DNA from: Heterobasidion occidentale
Lineage: Eukaryota; Basidiomycota; Agaricomycetes; Russulales; Bondarzewiaceae
DNA: 64,000 nt
Direction of reading: 5' to 3'
Assembly (NCBI GenBank): GCA_039111635.1
Contig: JBCAQO010000009.1
Span: 1,426,001 to 1,490,000 of the forward strand
Shown: positions 12,018-22,232 of the stretch, in pieces
How positions within the stretch are numbered: the first letter of the stretch is position 1
How the letters are laid out: each line of letters opens with the position of its first letter
Program-made: the position numbers and the translations under genes
Notes under the pieces: model-generated
Databases searched by the model: none
Told to the model about the DNA's origin: nothing
The model's input: only the letters and a program-made list of their open reading frames with translations

Positions 12018-12148
12018 TGTTAGGTCAGAGACCTATCACGTGCACCGATGCACAAAGGGGATCCTAGTCTAAACTTCCACAGTGTCATAGAGCTGTAGGC
12101 TCTAATGGATAAAGATGATTGATCACCTTTAGGCTCTTTGAAGGAATT
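12018..12148 (-). repeat. Truncated 5' LTR of element 1
   Basis: About 130 bases match the start of the LTR at 4020, including the shared block GACCTATCACGTGCACCGAT. Similarity stops abruptly after GGCTCTTTGAAGGAATTT, where the RNase H coding sequence of element 2 begins. This marks a recombination or insertion breakpoint. The expected primer-binding region lies directly left of 12018; its 9-of-11 match to the element's own LTR is too weak to name the primer. Confidence 0.75.
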
Positions 12149-13924
12149 TACCTCAAAGGCACACAAAACCCCTTTGAGATCTGGACAGACCACAAAAATC
12201 TCATATACTTTCAAATGGCACGCAACTTGTCTCAAAGGCAAGCTCGCTGGAGTCTGTTTTTGTCACAATTTGATTTCCAGCTCAGTTACAAAGCCGGAAT
12301 GACAAATCACGCAGATGCTCTGTCCAGGTGTCCAGACCTTAATGAAGGTGTGGAATCTAATAACAAAGCACAGACTCTGCTCTCACCCAAACTTTTCACC
12401 AAGTCCAGCAAAACATTGGTAGAACCAAGCAAAAGTATACATATCAAAGCAACAGAACTTGTATCCTCAAATATCCTCTCCCTCATCTGGCATTTGCGTT
12501 TAGAACACAATCTACTAGTTGAGGTAGCCCTCAAAAAACTGCTGGAAAAAGGACCAAAAACAATGAAGGGATACCTAGGACAATGGACACACAAAACTGG
12601 CATTACAAGGTGCAACGGCTACATATGCGTCCCAAAGAATAACCTCCTTCGTCAAATGATTGTCAAAACACATCACAACACCATAGCTACAGGACACCCA
12701 GGCCAAGCAAAAACCCTGGAATTAGTACAACACCATTATTGGTGGTCAAGTATGACCAAATTCATCCACCAATATGTGGATGGATGCATAGTTTGCCAAT
12801 CCACCAAGAATCTACCCCACCAGACCCATCCACTGATTCAACCACTGGAAACCACGAACACCTCTTGGTGTTTCATCTTTACCGACTTTGTAACAGACCC
12901 CTCGATAAATATGGTGGTTGACTAGGGCCTGTCAAAAGGGATAGTCATAACTCCGTGTAAAAAGACGATCGCGGCAAAAGAAACCACAATGCTCTTCCAG
13001 GACAATGTGTTTAAATAATATGGTCTGCCAACCAAGGTGGTATTTGATAGACGCCCCCAATTTGCAGCAAAATTCACATGAGAACTGTGAAAAGGGCTGG
13101 GAATCACTCCTGCCCTCAGCATGGCTTATCACCCCCAGATTGACAGAGAAATAGAACGGGTCAACTAAGAGATCAAACAGTTCCTGCAGGTATTTTGCAA
13201 CTACCACCAAGATAACTGGGTAGACTTGCTTTCCTTTGCAGAGTTCTCTCATAACACCTGAAGACACTTCACCAATAGGAAGTCACCGTTTGAAGTTCTT
13301 TATGGGTTCAATCCACCATATTTGGTCGACTCAGCGTTAGAGACCAAGGTGCCCACAGTAACTAAATGTTTGCAACTAATCAAAGAAGTCCAAGAAGATG
13401 CAGCAGCCAGTCTACAAATAGCAGCACAGCATGCCAAAGACCAGGATCTGCACAGAAAACTTCCGCAGTGAGGAGTAGGAATCCAAGTTTGGTTAGAAGG
13501 AACCTATATTCAGACGGCTCATTCAAAGTTCAAGCTGGCATATAGACATTATAGCCCTTTTTGAGTGACCAAAATAATTAGCTCTTTAGCTTATTGGCTG
13601 AAAATACCTAAAACATGGAAGATACACCCGGTATTTCATGCCTCCGTGCTCACAGAATATCATGAGACAGAGGCCCATGGAAAAAACTTCCCAAGGCCTG
13701 CCCCAGAGATCCTGAATAAAGAAGATCACTATGAAGTGGAGGTCATTCTAGATTCAAAACACCAAGGACGAGGAACCAAATACCTTGTCAAGTGGGTCGG
13801 ATACTCCGAAGCAGATAACACCTGGGAACCCTTTGCCCTCCTTAAGAATATGGCCAATGAGGCACTTCATAAATTTCACAAAAGCTATCCAAACAAGCCC
13901 CAACCTGCGCCAATCAAACTCTAG
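12149..13924 (+). pseudogene. RNase H, integrase and chromodomain of element 2
   Basis: The frame starts at an RNase H piece (NPFEIWTDHKNLIYF, ARWSLFLSQFDFQLSYKAG, NHADALSR) and continues into an integrase with an H-H-C-C zinc site (HHNTIATGHPG, then CIVCQSTK), a catalytic core broken by stops, and the GPF/chromo C-terminus (HPVFHASVLTEYHE, YLVKWVGYSEADNTWEPF). It ends at a TAG after PAPIKL. About eight stops interrupt the core (for example KYG preceded by TAA, and EL-stop-KG). Compared with element 3, some 9 codons (LLESRGYN) are missing near 12900. Non-functional. Confidence 0.85.
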
Positions 13925-13980
13925 GAAGATATATAAGAGAGACAGCTCTCTCCCTCTAAAGCAAGAATCTTTCACAGCCC

Positions 13981-15243
13981 ATGTCTGAGCACTCATCCCT
14001 TTATTACTCCCCAGAACGCACCATGCTCATTGATGAAGGGACTACCTCATCACCATCAAGAAACCCTTCCCCAGATATCATCCTTGCTGTTGCCAACCCT
14101 GACACTGGACGTCCTGGCCGAAGCAGCTGTCTAGAGACTCCAGGGGGAGTTTCTGTGTCCACCTCCGTCCACCTCACTGCAATCACCCTCAAGGATGGGA
14201 GATATTCAAGAGCCCCACTTTGGGCTAAGTGAACTCATGACAACCACCATGAGGGACGTCAAGAAGAAAAAAGAGCTAGTCAGCCGGTAGCTCCAAGATC
14301 AACTACAACGACAACTCCAGGAGCACCGATACCAGAACCAAGAGGCTCGAGAGTACCTCGCAACCTTGAAAGCCTGGCATTGGTTGCAAACACTGAATCA
14401 GCTATATCAGAACCAACAGTGATTAGTGCACCAACTGCCCTGCCAAACCAGGAAGACTCCTTGCCCGTAGTGGAGATCTGCACCCCTGAGAATTAGAAGG
14501 ACCAGGAGATGTGCTGCTCCAACGCACCTCAATATCAGCAGTGATTCAGATGGCTACAGCGTTAGCTTTGCAAAGGCTCGCTAACTTCCTGGCAGAACAA
14601 TTGGGGAGCAAAAACAGCGATGTACCCCAGCGTCTGGCAGACGCCAGCGACCATGTCTGGCTTCTGGCCTATGCAGATGATCATAGAGCCGCCTCCTAGT
14701 ACACAAGAGGAAGTAATGGGGCTTACGCCCTTCTCATTCACCCTAACAAATTCTTGTCCTTTGTCAATTTGGAACTCCTCCCTGCCCTTATATCCGACAC
14801 TGACGCCCCTCATTTGCTACTCATTCGGATGGACCCATTCGACGTCCAGCCATTCCAAGATGAGGCTAGAAGGGAGGTACCATCTACAGGTGGTAGAGAC
14901 GCCACCACCCAGACAAAATATTTACGGACCATGGTGCAATGACAGGCGCAAAGAGACTGAGAGGCCACTCTTACTGTATCGACAGGACAACCCGGTGGGC
15001 AGGACGCAGGAAGCAGCCGTAAGGAGCTCCCTCCTTGCTACCAAAGGAACAAGAGGCAAAGGGCAAGAGCAATGCCTCAACCCAGAGGAAGCAGTCCTCG
15101 AGCGGCTCAATCGTGAAATTCGCCAACTGCAAGATGTCCTCGAGGTGACAGAACTGAAGGAGCATATGCTTGAACTGATAGACGAGCTCACAGCCGCCCA
15201 CAACCGACTCCAAGAACTGTTGCCTAGACTCGAGCTGAGCTAG
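13981..15243 (+). pseudogene. Downstream gene of element 2 (decayed copy)
   Basis: This frame, opening MSEHSSLYYSPERTMLIDEG 57 bp after the chromodomain stop, is the counterpart of the 391-codon frame of element 3. Shared blocks include NPSPDIILAVANPDTGRP, SAVIQMATALALQRLAN and LLAYADDHRAAS. It is broken by frame shifts and stops. The last part, 14620-15243, is open in the +1 frame and ends in a leucine-rich coiled coil (LNREIRQLQDVLEVTELKEH, LIDELTAAHNRLQELLPRL). The same +1 relation holds in element 3. No known domain is recognised. Confidence 0.6.
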
Positions 15244-15345
15244 ATGCATGGGAGAAGATTGAGGACAGGAATTATGACAACCTCAACCCATATTACCGCC
15301 CAGACAAAGGATACGGGGATTATGGGGACATTGGAGGAGAATATT

Positions 15346-16576
15346 AGACCAGGGAGTTGAGAAACCCCTTGTCTCAAGGAGGTGACAGAGAGGAAAAGAC
15401 CCTCTGCACCACAGATACTGGTTTCACACACAAGACACTGACAACTTGTCTGCAAAGACGTTAAACTACGATAAGAAGGAAAACCTTGAACCCAGGCGAC
15501 ACCCCGATCAAGATGTCGACCTGCATGTCGTTAAACTATGAAAAGAGAAGAAGGCAGGGGAATTACCTGTCCGGCCAAGATCTCTCCTTGCTGCGCAGAC
15601 AACACACAAGCGACCTCTCGCTGTCAAGAGGCATTCTGACAGGCACGTGGGTGTCCCGCTAGGATCCCCAGTTTTACAGGACCCTTTCCGCATTAGGAGG
15701 TCCTTGATAGGATTCAACAAATACTGGTACGCTGGCTCCTCAGTGTTGTGGCGATGCCAAGGATGCTATGAATGATGCAAGAATATTGGTGGGAAATTGT
15801 GTTGCATGTTCACCATTGAAAAACGGTGGGCTCTCCCTTGCTGTCAAGGTCTGACAGGTGTTTCGTCGTCCCACTTTGGATTGCCAGTTTTACAGAGTCT
15901 TTTTCACATTAGGGGGCCCTACAACTGATGCACGCACATAGTGTTCACAATCTACTATGTAGCCGATGGAACCGGAAAAGTTACATCCGCAACGATATAA
16001 AACTACAAAAGGCTTGGTCCACAATGACTATAAACTAGTTATCGTCTGGAACGACGTCTAAACTACCAAGACCCTTGGAGCGTGGTTGTATTCTGGAAAA
16101 TAATGGAAGTAATGACCCTACCATTGCAGAACCCTGCCGACTAGGTCGAGGCGCTTCTATATTCCATACGCCCTACAGTAAAAGAATATGGGGTCAACAC
16201 GGTTCAATTCTGTGCAAGGGGTTTGGGGACACAGAGCGGGTCATTGAGCCATTCTACCGGACCATGACTACTCCACGGCACGCCCATTCTATCCTTGAAG
16301 TCAGAAGCAAGAATTTCCACTTCAAGGGCTAGTCAAGAGGCAACTAGGATTGTGCCTTGGACAAATGTCTGCAATGACGTTAAACTATTGCCCTTGTTCT
16401 AGGGGTTGTATTGGAGCTGGAATCACTTTAGCCTCAATAGTCCGCAACAATGTTAAACTATTGTCCCTTCAAGCATAGGGATTGTGGGCGGTGACTTCGA
16501 AAAAGTCACTACCCGTCCGCATCGACATTAAACTACTTGCTCCTTCAAGATATAAGAGTCGTAGTTATAAGACAAG
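15346..16576 (+). repeat. Motif array in 3' non-coding region, element 2 (part 1)
   Basis: Eight copies of a degenerate 21-nt motif close to GTCYGCAANGACNTTAAACT-A start near 15448, 15518, 15984, 16017, 16044, 16367, 16440 and 16515. The end AAACTA is almost invariant. Spacing is irregular (about 27-470 bp). The stretch also holds two diverged copies of a 75-bp module ending in CAGTTTTACAG near 15670 and 15888. No protein frame is supported. The array continues after element 3 at 28548. Confidence 0.75.
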
Positions 16577-16581
16577 TTCAT
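16577..16581. repeat. Target duplication TTCAT, left of element 3
   Basis: TTCAT at 16577-16581 directly precedes the LTR start TGTTACG. The same five bases follow the other LTR at 28543-28547. A 5-bp duplication is standard for Ty3/gypsy integrase and proves insertion of element 3 into element 2. Confidence 0.95.
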
Positions 16582-17216
16582 TGTTACGAACTGCTCATTC
16601 GGTAACCCAAGAGTAACAGGTTCTTCCCTAGGTCGCACAATGGACTGAGTGGTGGGGATGATCTCGACTGTATCAGACAATGATACAGGAAGGAATAATG
16701 TTGATTCTACCGTAGGAAGATGGTAGGGAACGAAGATGTTCGTGTAGGAAGACACGAAAGTAGCGAGGTACACAGTAGGAAGACTGTGTAAGAAAAAAGG
16801 AGAATAGACTGAAGATCCTCATCCTATTCTATGGGCCTTATATACTGTATAGGGTATAGGGTAAGAGTCCGTATGCTTCTCCGGGTACCCATCCCAGGAG
16901 AGCTGTGGTCGCCGTCTTTCTCAGCCGGCGCCTACTCTTGTACTTCTCCAGTCGCACCTATCCATCCTAGTGCGACGAGGTGCTTACCCCTAAGCCCTAA
17001 GCCCATGGCATGTGAATGCCTATCTTATCAATCCGTGTACCCATGACCCTTCCCATATATCCTCTACCGATGTCTTGAAGAACCATCGGTACGGTCGGAC
17101 CATAAAGACATGCCAAATACCTTGATGTACGCTCCATGGTGGAGCCGCCTAGCATGTGATGCTTGAACTATCGGATATACCAGCCCCGACGGGCTCCGAT
17201 CGGTCAAGTCATAACA
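16582..17216 (-). repeat. 3' LTR of element 3
   Basis: 635 bp, TGTTAC to ATAACA, matching 27908-28542 with about 14 differences. In element orientation it holds a TATATAAGG box and, 34 nt after the first T, AGTCTATTCT, the predicted RNA start. The polypurine tract adjoins its right end. Confidence 0.95.
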
Positions 17217-17219
17217 TTA

Positions 17220-17229
17220 CCCCCTTTCT
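17220..17229 (-). promoter_or_regulatory. Polypurine tract of element 3
   Basis: The minus strand reads AGAAAGGGGG, then TAA and the LTR start TGTTATGAC. The identical tract precedes the LTR of element 2 at 29912-29921, so it is a family feature. Confidence 0.85.
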
Positions 17230-17230
17230 A

Positions 17231-19842
17231 AGTCCCAACTTCTGAGGGGACTACTCGCCTCTGCGAGCCTCATCATCTTTCCATCAGCAATTTGTTTCTT
17301 GACCTATAAGACCAGATGCGACTTCTGGTATGACTTCGTTTTCTGGGGCGAAGACCGACTTACGTCGTTTACAACGCCTAGGAGTTTTCCATCTCCGTTG
17401 AGCTGTTTGATTTGAAGTGCTGCAATATCGCCACAATACCGCGCTCTCCCCGGTGTTCTTCCTTCACCGTTACCATTTTGATGCGAGGCAGTTCCTTGAG
17501 TCAAAAGGCAACCCCTCGAAGCAGGACTCTCCTGCTTGTGTTTGATAAACCAGTTTCACCTCTGGCTGTGTCAAAGAAAGTGCTGATGCGAATGATTTAT
17601 GGATGAGATAGAAACTCGTCCGTGGATGGGTGTGTGTCGTTCTTCTTCCAAAATGCCAAAGGCCATGCTTCAGTGTTTCCAGGATAGATCTTCATCTCCG
17701 TGATCTCTGGTATCGAGGGGGACTCCAGGTGTGTGGGTTGATCGCTTTATCAAGGCTTAGGCCCACCAATGTATCAAGAATAGACAGTTCTTGACTTGTT
17801 TTGAGTCCGGCAAGACCCCTTTGAAGATCCCTAACTCTGTCAGCCCCATACGGTGGCCCGTCCTGGTTAGAGTTTGGTGTTTGTCTAGAGTTTGTTTGTC
17901 ACATGGGAGCGAGCATGTAGCCGCGCTCCGCATATTGAACACGAGGTAAGGATTTTGAAGAATAGACGTTTGAACCCCATGGTTTCTTGAGTAAACCATG
18001 GTATCCACCTTGACGGTAATTATTTGGAGTCAGCGTAAGGTATGTCCTGGTAGTTCAACATCGTGCTGGACCTCCGTAGTTTTGCGTCTTTGCGGACGCC
18101 CTCTAGTTTATCCTTAAGTCTTTGCGGACTGAGGCTAGTGTATACATAAGTCGTTGCGGACTGCCCTGCTAGTTTATGCCAAGGTCGTTGCGGACCTATC
18201 CATCTGCCAACGTAGGAATTCCTGTAAACAAGAAGGTAGACCTTTTCTGTGCGCCGGAACATTCATCAGTGATGCACATAGGGCCCTAGACCAAGTACAG
18301 CCGTCTTGACAGGGTTCCCATCGAGGCAAGATGGTGACGGTTTATACTATATCAAACCGGATAACTTATAGAGTTGCCAGAATAGACGGTGAGGCCTATT
18401 TTGACACAACTCACATGGCCCTGTGAATGAAGGGCAGCTCAGTTTATCGTCATGAAGGACGGCAACTAGTTTATAGTTATTGTGGACGTCCACTATCGCC
18501 TGGCTTGAACCTCCCGAGCCTCGATAGATTTAATCCTCCGGGGTGAGGGTAGTTTAAGGTCATTTCAGACTATTGCAGCTGGAAGCAGTAATTCCAGCTC
18601 CAATATGACTTCCCTAGAACAGAGGGACAATAGTTTATTGTCATCGCGGACTAGATCAACATTGTGGCTTCAACAACGATGTCAATCGACATCTCCTATG
18701 CTGAAAGGAGCGGTAGTTTAACGTCTTTGCGGACGTCTGCCCTGTAAAGGAAAGGGCGATCCCAGTTTACCGTCATGGAGGACGTCCTAAACCATGAGGC
18801 ACGATCCCAGTCGCCTCTTGACTGGCCCTTGAAGCGGAATCCTTGCTTCTGACTTCAAGGGTAGAATGGGCGCACCATGGAGTAGTTGTGGTCCTGTCGG
18901 ATAGCTGACAACCCGCTCCATGTCCCCAAATCCCTCGCACGGAATTGAACCGTGTCGACCCCATATTCTTTTACTGTAAGGCGTATGGAATATGGAAGCG
19001 CCTTGACCTAGTCGGCAGGGTTCTGCAATGGTGGAGGCCCTCCCTTCCACCATCTGCCAGAATGCAACCACGCTCCAATGGTCCTTGGTAGCTTTAACAT
19101 TATTCCGGACGGTGACTAGTTTATAGTCATTGCGGACCAAGCCTTCTGTAGTTTTACATCGTTGTGGATGTAATTTGTCCTATTTGGTTACTTAGTGGAG
19201 TGCGACCACTAATCACCGGCATCGCAGATAGGGCCCCCTAATGCAGAAACGGCCCTGTAAAACTGGAGATCCAAAGTGGGACGTCCAAGACACCTGTCAG
19301 ACCTTGACAGCGAGGTAGGGTCCACCGTTCCCCAACAGTGAACATGCAACACGATTTCCCACCAATATTCTTGCATCATCATAGCCTCTCGGTCGCGCCA
19401 CACGATCAAGAAGGCCGGCATATCAGTACCAGTTATTTGTTGAATCCAAGGACCTCCTAATGCGGAAAGGGTCCTGTAAAACTGGGGATCCAAGCGGGAC
19501 GCCTGATTTGCTTGTCAGAATACCTCTTGACAACGAGAGTGTTAGATGCTTGTCCTTCCAGGACCGGAGGGTTGAAACGCGCATGGCCAGGTACTTCCCC
19601 TGCCTTCTTATCTTTTCACAGTTTAACATCATGCAGGACGTTACTCCGGTGTCCTGTGCGTGAAACCGGTACCTGTGGTGCGGAGGGTCCTTTCCTCTCC
19701 ATCACCTTCTGAGACAAGGGGTTCCTTAACTCCCTTGTCTAATATCCTCCACCGATGTCCCCAAAATCTCCGTATCCCTCGTCGGGTTGGTAATATGGGT
19801 CGGTGTTGTCGTAATTCCCATTATCGACCTCATTGCATGCGT
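17231..19842 (-). repeat. Motif array in 3' non-coding region, element 3
   Basis: The 2.6 kb between the extra gene and the polypurine tract has no supported protein frame but holds about 14 copies of the same 21-nt motif as element 2. On the plus strand it reads TAGTTTA-N-CGTCNTTGCGGAC, near 18076, 18103, 18134, 18169, 18439, 18466, 18549, 18630, 18713, 18762, 19088, 19115, 19148 and 19618. Most copies are collinear with those of element 2. Two 75-bp modules with CTGTAAAACTGG lie near 19255 and 19475. Confidence 0.75.
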
Positions 19843-20016
19843 CTAATTCAGCTTGAGTCCAGGCAGCAGTTCGCTGAGCTGGTCGCTGGCGGACTTGAGT
19901 TTGTCTACCAAAGTGAGGATGCGTTCCCTCAGTTCGATTATCTCAAGGACGGTTTGGAGCCGGCAAATCTCTTGGTCGAGTTCTTCCAGGAGTTTCTCGC
20001 CCGGGTCGGAGTGCCA
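19843..20016 (-). other. Coiled-coil tail in +1 frame after the extra gene, element 3
   Basis: In the frame +1 to the 391-codon gene the minus strand reads HSDPGEKLLEELDQEICRLQ, then TVLEIIELRERILTLVDKL and SELLPGLKLN, ending at TAG 19843. Leucines and isoleucines fall at heptad-like spacing. It has no start codon of its own and a TGA just upstream, so it must be reached by a frameshift or a small intron within the roughly 75-nt overlap with the main frame. The equivalent segment of element 2 (about 15085-15243) has the same frame relation. Confidence 0.5.
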
Positions 20017-21118
20017 TCCTCATCCTTGGATTTCCTCGTCTCTCATTCCTCCTGTACCTGGGAGGATTCTCCTCATTGCTGCCTCCGGCGTCCTGCCTGG
20101 TGGATTGTTCTGTCGATACGGAAGGAAGGGTTTCTCGATCCCGTCGCGCCTGTCGCTGTACCGTAGTCCAGACATATTCTGTCTGGACAGCTGCATCTCG
20201 ACTGGTTGGCGCTGGCATGGTTCTGCTGACTTCGTCGTCCTCTGGTTGGACGCGGAATGGGTCAATCCGAACGGGCTGGGGGTGAGGAGAGAGTACTGGA
20301 TCTGCGCTCAAGATGAGGGCAAGTAAGAGCTCCATGTTGATGAAGGAGGAGAATTCGTCGGGATGGATGAGTAGGGCGTATGCCCCATTATTTCCTCTGG
20401 CATACCAGGAGGCCGCTCGATGATCGTCGGCATAGGCCAAAAGCCTGACCTGGTCACTTGCGTCTGCGAGGCGCCTGGGAACATCACTGTTCTCGCTCCC
20501 TGGTTGCCCTGTGAAATAATTAGCGAGCCTCTGTAAGGCTAGCGCTGTGGCCATCTGTATTACCGCCGAGATTGTGGTGCACTGGAGTAGCGCATCCCCT
20601 AATCCTTCCAATTCTCGGGGGTGCAGATCTCCACCACCGACAGGGGGTCCTCTGGTCCTGGCAGCCAATGCACCAGTCGCTGCTGATTCACGTATAGCTG
20701 TCTCAGTAATTGTAGACGTTGCCAAATTTGCATGGTTTCTTTGTCCTCTGCTACTTCCCGTCTCCGGTCTTGCGTTTCCTTGAGCCAACGTTGTCGTCAG
20801 TTGCGGAGACGTTGGCGGAGTAGGTCTTCCTTCTTCTTGACGTCTCTCATTGTGCTCGTCATGAGTTCCCTCAATCCGAGATGAGGCTCGTAGTTCTGTT
20901 CGATCTTTGGTGGTGAGCGTGGGGAGACGGGTGGAGACTGGTATGGAAACTCCCTCTGAAGACGCTGGGTGGCTGCCTTGGCTAGGTCGTCCAGTGTCGG
21001 GGTTGGCCACGGCCAAAATGATGTCTGGTGAGGGTTTCCTTGAGGGTGAAGAGGTAGTTCCTTCATAGATGAGCATAGCGCGTCCTGGGGAGTAATCAAG
21101 AGAGGAGTGGTCGGACAT
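19943..21118 (-). CDS. Extra gene after integrase of element 3 (391 codons)
   Basis: The frame starts MSDHSSLDYSPGRAMLIYEG 58 bp after the chromodomain gene and stays open to 19943. The first third is Ser/Pro/Thr-rich. The middle has TISAVIQMATALALQRLAN and DASDQVRLLAYADDHRAAS, predicted helical. The end is basic and Arg-rich (RRNERRGNPRMRMALRPGRE). I see no signal peptide, membrane segment or known domain. Element 2 has a decayed copy in the same place. The middle also contains a second protein-like, coiled-coil frame (RELMTSTMRDVKKKEDLL) that element 2 partly shares. An accessory Gag-like or nucleic-acid-binding role is possible but not shown. Confidence 0.55.
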   Translation of the reverse strand: MSDHSSLDYSPGRAMLIYEGTTSSPSRKPSPDIILAVANPDTGRPSQGSHPASSEGVSIPVSTRLPTLTTKDRTELRASSRIEGTHDEHNERRQEEGRPTPPTSPQLTTTLAQGNARPETGSSRGQRNHANLATSTITETAIRESAATGALAARTRGPPVGGGDLHPRELEGLGDALLQCTTISAVIQMATALALQRLANYFTGQPGSENSDVPRRLADASDQVRLLAYADDHRAASWYARGNNGAYALLIHPDEFSSFINMELLLALILSADPVLSPHPQPVRIDPFRVQPEDDEVSRTMPAPTSRDAAVQTEYVWTTVQRQARRDRETLPSVSTEQSTRQDAGGSNEENPPRYRRNERRGNPRMRMALRPGRETPGRTRPRDLPAPNRP

Positions 21119-21178
21119 GTGCTGGGGAGGATATCCTTGCTTTCAATAAAGGGAGGTTGTTCCTCTTTATATACCCCT

Positions 21179-22228
21179 TTACAGCTTAATTGCCGCTGGT
21201 CGGGGTTTGTTGGGGTAGCTTTCGTGAAACTCACGAAGCGCCTCATTGGCCGAATCCTTGAGGAGGGCAAAGGGTTCCCAAGTGTTGTCCGCTTCGGAGT
21301 ACCTGACCCACTTGACAAGGTATTTGGTTCCTCTTCCCTGGCGCCTTGAATCTAGAATGGTCTCTACTTCGTAGTGTTCTTCTTCATTCAGGATTTCTGG
21401 TGCTGGTCTGGGAAAGTTCTCTCCATGGGCCGCTGTCTCATGATATTCGGTGAGCACGGAAGCATGAAACACCGGGTGTATCTTCCATGTTTCAGGTATT
21501 TTCAGCCGATAAGCCAGGGATCCGATTCTTTCAGTCACTTGGAAAGGACCATAACGCCTAGGTGCCAGTTTGAACTTCAGATGAGTCATCCGAATATGGG
21601 TTCCTTCTAACCAAACTTGGGTTCCTGTTTCCCACTGCGGAAGTTTCCGGTGTAGATCCCGGTCTTTGGCGTGCTGCGCCGCTATCTGTAGGCTGGCAGC
21701 TGCGTCTTCTTGGACTTCCTTGATTAACTGTAAACGTTCAGTTACTGCGGGCACCTTGGTCTCCAGAGCTGAGTCCACCGAATACGGCGGGTTAAATCCA
21801 TAGAGGACTTTGAACGGCGATTTCCCTGTAGTGGAGTGCCTTTGGGTATTGTGGGAGAATTCCACGAAGGGGATCAAGTCTACCCAGTTATCTTGATGGT
21901 AATTGCAGAATATGCGCAGGAATTGCTTGATTTCTTGATTAACCCGTTCTGTTTCTCCGTCCGTTTGGGGGTGATAAGCCGTGCTGAGGGCCGGAGTGAT
22001 TCCTAAACCCTTCCATAATTCTCGCGTGAACTTTGCCGCAAACTGAGGTCCTCTGTCGGATACCACCTTGGTTGGTAGACCATATCGTTTGAACACGTTA
22101 TCCTGGAAGAGCGTCGTGGTTTCTTCAGCCGTGATTGTCTTCTTGCACGGGGTTATGACTATTCCTTTGGACAGGCCCTGGTCCACCACCACATTTATCG
22201 AATTGTACCCTCTGCTTTCCAGGAGGTC
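21179..22228 (-). pseudogene. Integrase C-terminal half and chromodomain, element 3
   Basis: The frame resumes right after the inserted LTR at ADLLESRGYNSINVVVDQG and runs through the catalytic core (DRGPQFAAKFTRELWKGLG with its Asp; YHPQTDGETERVNQEIK with its Glu), the GPF-type C-terminal domain and HPVFHASVLTEYHE, then a chromodomain (YEVETILDSR, YLVKWVRYSEADNTWEPF), to a stop at 21179 after PAAIKL. This half is uninterrupted. In a living element it would join DNA strands and be guided by the chromodomain to heterochromatin. The upstream half is separated by the 1.1-kb insertion. Confidence 0.9.
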
Positions 22229-22232
22229 GGCT

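Larger units (their letters stand above)
4020..12148 (-). mobile_element. Element 1: decayed Ty3/gypsy chromovirus
   Basis: On the minus strand the order is truncated 5' LTR (12018-12148), gag, protease, reverse transcriptase, integrase C-terminus with chromodomain, an extra downstream gene, polypurine tract and 3' LTR (4020-4841). That gene order and the chromodomain define a chromovirus. RNase H and most of the integrase core are missing. The left end has a full 822-bp LTR; the right LTR is cut to about 130 bp where element 2 begins, so no target duplication can be tested. Many frames contain stops. It is a different family from elements 2 and 3: LTR, gag and downstream gene show no visible similarity. 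Confidence 0.85.
12149..16581 (+). mobile_element. Element 2, left part: old chromovirus
   Basis: This plus-strand element belongs to the same family as element 3. It starts in mid RNase H because its 5' LTR, gag and most of pol are lost at the breakpoint with element 1. It continues through integrase, chromodomain, downstream gene and the first half of a motif-rich 3' non-coding region, and is then interrupted by element 3 at the duplicated TTCAT. Its remaining 3' part lies at 28543-30555. Stops are frequent, and many CG pairs of element 3 read TG or CA here, so it is much older than its insertion. Confidence 0.85.

Noticed and set aside
12000..12018. Self-priming in element 1
   Set aside because: The region after the LTR (CTTGAACAAGCTCTTC) matches the complement of its own LTR at only 9 of 11 bases, and the nearby TATA-like box is too close to the supposed start.
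17231..19842. CRISPR-like array
   Set aside because: Copies are degenerate, spacing is irregular, spacers are conserved between two elements, and the genome is eukaryotic.
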